Shown piece after piece: positions 6,532-9,630 of a stretch of 9,630 nucleotides of DNA. How positions within the stretch are numbered: position 1 is the first letter of the stretch; every line of letters starts with the position of its first letter. The stretch comes from Caldifarciminota bacterium. GTDB taxonomy: Bacteria; WOR-3; Hydrothermia; WGAB01. The stretch is from the NCBI GenBank assembly GCA_015489295.1, contig WGAB01000372.1, positions 1 to 9,630 on the forward strand, read 5' to 3'. Below the pieces are notes generated by a model. That model searched no databases, was not told the DNA's origin, and was given only the letters and a program-made list of their open reading frames with translations. The translations under genes were made by a program, and so were the position numbers.

Positions 6532-8073
6532 ATGGCAACTGGTGATCCACGCACTTTGACGGTCAAGATCCGAACCCGTACACCTCTCTGGACCGGGGGT
6601 GTTGACAGCGGCACCATGGACCGCATCCACGAGACGGGCCTCATCGGCTCCCTGCGCTGGTGGTACGAGGCCATCGTGCGGGGATTGGGGGGATGGGCCT
6701 GTGATCCGAGTGAGCACACCTGCTCTTTTGATGTCGATAAGTACCGGAAAAGCGCAGCCTCTGACGAACGCCAGCGTCTCCGAGATGCCGGGCTATGCGA
6801 CGTGTGCCAGGTGTTTGGTACCACCGGGTGGCAGAGAAGGTTCCGGTTGGAAGTACGCCCCCTCGAAGGTGAATTCGACGTCACCGAAGGCATGTTCCCC
6901 AGCGGGCGGGTGCATTTCGACAAGAAGAAAAATTCTTACCGAACAGGTGGATGGCTTTTGCGCGGCGGTTATCATGGTGAGATGGAATTGAAGTTCATCG
7001 GCAACAAAGAGGTGTTGTGGTGTGAAATTTTGCCCGTCCTGCTCTTTGCGGAGAAATGGGGTGCCCTGGGTGCGAAGACTTCGTTGGGGTATGGTGTGTT
7101 TGAAATCCTTTCCATCAATGGGCACCACAAGGAAGCAGGCCAATGTTGGCGGGAATTTTTAAAGGAGAACAGGGACATTGCCCCTCTTGACCTGCAGCAA
7201 TGCTCAAGCCGGGTAGGTCGATGGTGGTGGAGAGGGGAATCATCAAACAGAAACCAATATCAGGATATATCACCTGCGCTTTCCAACATGTTTTTCGCCA
7301 AAGTACGGTTTTCGCCGGATGTTTTATCGGCTTCGGAGGAATGGTGGGAACAATTTCGAGAGGTGCAGTGGCTCAAGCAAGGCAACATCCCTAAAAATGA
7401 AGCGACTTGGACAGGTAATCCTCAACGGCAACCCCCTGGTCCCTACGAAATTTCCAATCCCTTGCCTCTCTCCCGTCTTCAACACTGGGTGGCGTGTCAC
7501 AACACGTTTCCAATAGCACCTATCTTTCGCACACGCTTACGATACGGCCATCACTCTGTATGTAACGGAAATGGCGAAAGTGGTTGGTGTAAGTTTGTGT
7601 TTGGGACCGTACAGGGAAAAAGCCCCGTGTGTGGTTATTGCGGTACCCCAGTGCGACCGGATAAAAAAGACCAAGATCGCTGGTGGTGCAATACTGGAAA
7701 GGTCTCACTGGATAACTCGATGGTTATTCGCGATGCAAAACGCATCCAAAGCAAAATTCGCATATCGTGGGTATTCCAGATAAATGAGCAAGAGTGGGAG
7801 ATGCGCCTTTGGGGATGGATCCCAGAAAATCAACGGCACCAACACAGCCAACAGCGTGTCTCACTCCTGCAGAACTTACGAAACGTTCTGGGTGTCAATA
7901 GTTCCAATGCACGGCAATGGCACTCGGCCCAAAACGGCCAACTCTGGCAAGATACGAATATCGCCAAGCCCCGGATTTGTTGGTTCGAGAGGGAGGCAAA
8001 CGAGCACACAGAAGACTACTTAAAGGCGCTCCTCCAATGCCATTGCACGGAAGCGAACCATGACAAACCCTGA
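6532..8073 (+). CDS. cmr1: Type III-B CRISPR RAMP protein, Cmr1-like, with extended C-terminal half
   Basis: This 513-residue protein is a Cas7-group RAMP. In Cmr complexes Cmr1 sits at the end of the backbone near the crRNA 3' end and helps bind target RNA. Visible features: strand motif VKIRTRTPLWTGGVD (11-25); IGSLRWWYEAIVRGLGG (38-54), matching the G-S-L-R-W-W-Y signature of Cmr1; cysteines C57, C64, C89 and C92 around LCDVCQVFGTTGW (88-100), a likely zinc knuckle; and the glycine-rich loop GALGAKTSLGYG (177-188). A second, less conserved half (about 195-513) carries a Trp-rich patch (230-233) and another cysteine group (C344, C353, C367-x-x-C370, C386). It is longer than most Cmr1 proteins I know (about 300-450 residues). 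GC falls from about 60-68% in the first 130 codons to about 47-50% after. It overlaps the next gene by 14 bp. Confidence 0.85.
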   Translation: MATGDPRTLTVKIRTRTPLWTGGVDSGTMDRIHETGLIGSLRWWYEAIVRGLGGWACDPSEHTCSFDVDKYRKSAASDERQRLRDAGLCDVCQVFGTTGWQRRFRLEVRPLEGEFDVTEGMFPSGRVHFDKKKNSYRTGGWLLRGGYHGEMELKFIGNKEVLWCEILPVLLFAEKWGALGAKTSLGYGVFEILSINGHHKEAGQCWREFLKENRDIAPLDLQQCSSRVGRWWWRGESSNRNQYQDISPALSNMFFAKVRFSPDVLSASEEWWEQFREVQWLKQGNIPKNEATWTGNPQRQPPGPYEISNPLPLSRLQHWVACHNTFPIAPIFRTRLRYGHHSVCNGNGESGWCKFVFGTVQGKSPVCGYCGTPVRPDKKDQDRWWCNTGKVSLDNSMVIRDAKRIQSKIRISWVFQINEQEWEMRLWGWIPENQRHQHSQQRVSLLQNLRNVLGVNSSNARQWHSAQNGQLWQDTNIAKPRICWFEREANEHTEDYLKALLQCHCTEANHDKP

Positions 8074-8521
8074 CCTCAACCGTTTGGTACGCCATTTACA
8101 ACAAACCCTGGGCGAGCGCCTGGACGCTGTTGTGCTTTTCGGCTCCCGTGCCCGGGGCGAGGCCCGGCCCGAAAGCGATTGGGACCTGCTCATCGTGGTC
8201 CAGGACCTGCCCCGAAGTCCGCTGAAGCGCTGGCGATGGTTCCTTGAGCAAGCCGGCCGACCTGGTCCGGGCGTGGATGTCTTGCTCAAAACCCCTGAAG
8301 AATGGTACACGCATCTTTCTTCCCTTACGCTTGATGTGGCGTTGGATGGGCAGATTCTCTACGATGCCCAAGGCCGTATGAGCCGCTTCCTGGAACAGGT
8401 GCGGCAAGGCATTCAAAAGGCAGGCCTGCGCCGGGAATTCCGCCGCGGACACTATCTCTGGCGGTCGTCTTCTCATGAGAAGCCGTGGTACGAACGTCTC
8501 CAGGAGGCCCTTGCCCTATGA
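8060..8521 (+). CDS. MNT-domain minimal nucleotidyltransferase (MntA-like)
   Basis: This 153-residue protein has a pol-beta-type minimal nucleotidyltransferase fold. The motif GS-x10-D-x-D is complete (G28, S29, D40, D42 in VVLFGSRARG...SDWDLLIVV), and D73 in GVDVLL is a good third metal ligand. In characterised HEPN-MNT pairs the MNT protein is the antitoxin, transferring AMP from ATP onto the HEPN toxin; that role here is inferred from family and pairing. After the catalytic core the protein has a basic, helical tail (about 105-153: RREFRRGHYLWRSSSHEKPW). ATG 8060 has GGAAG at 8049-8053. It overlaps the Cmr1-like gene by 14 bp and the HEPN gene by ATGA, so it is built into the cas operon. 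GC is about 68% on a sample line, matching the host backbone rather than the end of the preceding gene. Confidence 0.88.
   Translation: MTNPDLNRLVRHLQQTLGERLDAVVLFGSRARGEARPESDWDLLIVVQDLPRSPLKRWRWFLEQAGRPGPGVDVLLKTPEEWYTHLSSLTLDVALDGQILYDAQGRMSRFLEQVRQGIQKAGLRREFRRGHYLWRSSSHEKPWYERLQEALAL
8502..8507 (+). promoter_or_regulatory. Shine-Dalgarno deciding the HEPN start
   Basis: AGGAGG inside the end of the MNT gene lies 10 nt before ATG 8518. It favours that start over the in-frame ATG at 8485, which would lie upstream of this site and add 11 unlikely residues. Confidence 0.6.
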
Positions 8522-8958
8522 GTTTGCCCGTGACATACAGGCTTCGCCTGGCCCGGGGGTTCCTGCAAGAAGCTGAACAGGACGCTTCCCTTGGCCGCTG
8601 GCGAGCGTGCGTCGCCCACACGCAACTGGCCGTGGAAAATGCGCTGAAGGCTGTCATCGCCTTGTTTGCTCCTGTGCCACGAACGCACGCACCCGCGGAT
8701 ATTCTGAGCATGATGCTGGAAGAGGGCGGTATCCCCCAGGCCATGCGGGCTGATGTTCAGGAATTGGTGGACATCGTGCAAGGCTTGGATTTGGCCGCCA
8801 TCCACGTCCAGGCGGATTATGGGGACGAGTTCCACGGCCTGACGCCCTGGGAACTCTTCTCCGAAGAAGACGCCCGCGAAGCCCTGGCCATCGCCCGGCG
8901 GGTGGTAGAGAAGGCCGCGAGGCTGATTCAAGAACAAGGAGGCGCCAATGAAGCGTGA
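8518..8958 (+). CDS. HEPN-domain protein, partner of the MNT protein
   Basis: This 146-residue all-helical protein resembles the small HEPN family (PF05168 type). The hallmark helix is RWRACVAHTQLAVENALKAV (27-46), with conserved H34 and the E-x-A-L-K-A end, followed by PRTHAPADIL, where a His heads the next helix. HEPN toxins are usually RNases with R-x4-6-H; R29-x4-H34 fits the spacing, but in this subfamily that histidine is often structural. The Tyr of the R-x4-H-x-Y motif modified in MntA-HepT is Gln36 here, so neither RNase activity nor AMPylation at that site should be assumed. The start is in an ATGA overlap with the MNT stop. The end overlaps the following RAMP gene by 11 bp. Together with MNT it forms a two-gene cassette inside the CRISPR operon. 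Confidence 0.85.
   Translation: MSLPVTYRLRLARGFLQEAEQDASLGRWRACVAHTQLAVENALKAVIALFAPVPRTHAPADILSMMLEEGGIPQAMRADVQELVDIVQGLDLAAIHVQADYGDEFHGLTPWELFSEEDAREALAIARRVVEKAARLIQEQGGANEA
8936..8942 (+). promoter_or_regulatory. Shine-Dalgarno of the second RAMP gene
   Basis: AAGGAGG inside the HEPN gene lies 5 nt before ATG 8948. It supports that start and the 11-bp overlap. Confidence 0.75.
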
Positions 8959-9630
8959 ATTCTGGGCAGAGTTTGATTTGTACGGAAATTTACAAAAGTC
9001 AAACGGACAGTCGAACAAGAGGCTATTGGACGGTTGGGTTGAGAGAAAAGGAGAAACTGCTACCCCGTGGAATCAACTGCGTGATGCTGCCGCACGTCAA
9101 AGTCTACTGGCACAGGCAACAGTATCCACAGCCAAAGTAGAGTTTCAAGACAAGAAAGGGAAGATTCGTTCAGCAAAAGTTCGGGAATATGCCCGTACTG
9201 GTGCGTTGCAGTATGAGGAAAAAGGTGGGTTGTTTTACTGGTATTATGGAGAAGAATTCCCAAATCCAGGAGGGCCTTTTCAAGACTTTCTTCTTGAACA
9301 ACTTCAACATTGTGCAAAGGTGCTTGGATACCAAACTCAAGAAATTCAATACAACAAAGACACAGAAACAAGGTCGGGAGTCCTTACAGTCCCCGCCCTC
9401 CCCGACCTCTCCCTCTTCCCGCCCGGCACCTGGGCCATTCAGGTCACCTTCACCCTGCGCAAGCCCTACATCAGCCGGGACGATGTGGACTTCTACATCC
9501 TGGACAATCCCGTCAAGAAGGAATGGGTCTTCAAAGTACCCTACGGGGCCCCCAGCCAGTGGAAGGGCGCGCTTCGGGCGGCGATGATCCGCGAGTTGAC
9601 AATCCAACTCCAAGAGAACAGGATAAACGA
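8948..9630 (+). CDS. CRISPR-associated RAMP-superfamily protein (3' partial, runs off the window)
   Basis: The frame is open from ATG 8948 to the last base: 227 codons plus two bases, with no stop. The RAMP hallmarks are in the last third: FTLRKPYISRDDVDFYILDN (168-187), then PVKKEWVFKVPYGAPSQWKG (188-207) and ALRAAM. The P-x-x-x-W-K-G-A-L-R element corresponds to the RAMP P-G-S-S-L-K-G-x-L-R motif, so I place it among type III effector backbone proteins; which Cmr/Csm subunit cannot be decided from this part. The first about 140 residues are hydrophilic, rich in Gln/Lys/Tyr, and not recognised. GC is 35-48% on most sample lines before 9360 and 63-72% on most lines after it, a break at about residue 141. 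It starts inside the HEPN gene with its own SD. It probably contributes to crRNA or target-RNA binding in the same complex as the Cmr1-like protein. Confidence 0.75.
   Translation, partial: MKREFWAEFDLYGNLQKSNGQSNKRLLDGWVERKGETATPWNQLRDAAARQSLLAQATVSTAKVEFQDKKGKIRSAKVREYARTGALQYEEKGGLFYWYYGEEFPNPGGPFQDFLLEQLQHCAKVLGYQTQEIQYNKDTETRSGVLTVPALPDLSLFPPGTWAIQVTFTLRKPYISRDDVDFYILDNPVKKEWVFKVPYGAPSQWKGALRAAMIRELTIQLQENRIN

Noticed and set aside
5967..6923. Minus-strand open frame of 318 codons crossing the intergenic region
   Set aside because: It is antisense to the permease end and the Cmr1-like start, very Arg-rich, and has no recognisable domain.
9189..9587. Overlapping + strand open frame of 132 codons
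   Set aside because: It lies in another frame of the RAMP gene, which is open throughout and carries the recognisable motifs.
6109..9630. CRISPR array, or cas1/cas2/cas10 genes
   Set aside because: No regularly spaced repeats of 25-40 bp were seen on either strand, and no HD, GGDD or Cas1-like motifs are encoded in the window.

Overview
The window is high-GC bacterial DNA. Hand counts of sample lines give about 65-70% GC in the first 6.1 kb. The phylum cannot be fixed from the sequence; the mix of a periplasmic-adaptor ABC exporter and type III CRISPR genes would suit a thermophilic or environmental bacterium, but that is a guess. All convincing genes lie on the + strand and are tightly packed.

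Region 1 (1-6108) is one compact gene train. It opens with the last 34 codons of a membrane protein, possibly a Na+/Ca2+ exchanger. A PLP-dependent lyase of the cystathionine gamma-synthase / methionine gamma-lyase family follows. Its stop codon abuts the start of a five-gene exporter of the YbhG-YbhF-YbhS-YbhR type: a HlyD-like membrane fusion protein, two separate ABC ATPases and two ABC-2 permeases. Every junction in the exporter overlaps (4, 29, 4 and 4 bp). The two ATPases look like the two halves of YbhF split into separate genes, and they appear to form one normal and one degenerate ATP site.

Region 2 (6109-6531) is a 423-bp stretch without a convincing gene. It holds three phased GGAAAC repeats, a weak candidate small ORF with its own Shine-Dalgarno (SD) sequence, and an 8-bp inverted repeat whose distal arm overlaps the SD of the next gene.

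Region 3 (6532-9630) is part of a type III CRISPR-Cas effector operon. It begins with a long Cmr1-like RAMP protein. A minimal nucleotidyltransferase (MNT) and a HEPN-domain protein follow, a pair known as a toxin-antitoxin type module. The region ends with a second RAMP protein that runs off the window. The junctions overlap by 14, 4 and 11 bp, so the MNT-HEPN pair is translationally embedded between two cas genes. The pair is GC-rich like the host backbone, whereas the adjoining parts of both RAMP genes are much more AT-rich, which suggests a mosaic. No cas10, cas1/cas2 or CRISPR array lies in the window; the rest of the locus presumably lies downstream. The embedded MNT-HEPN pair is the most interesting point in the window.
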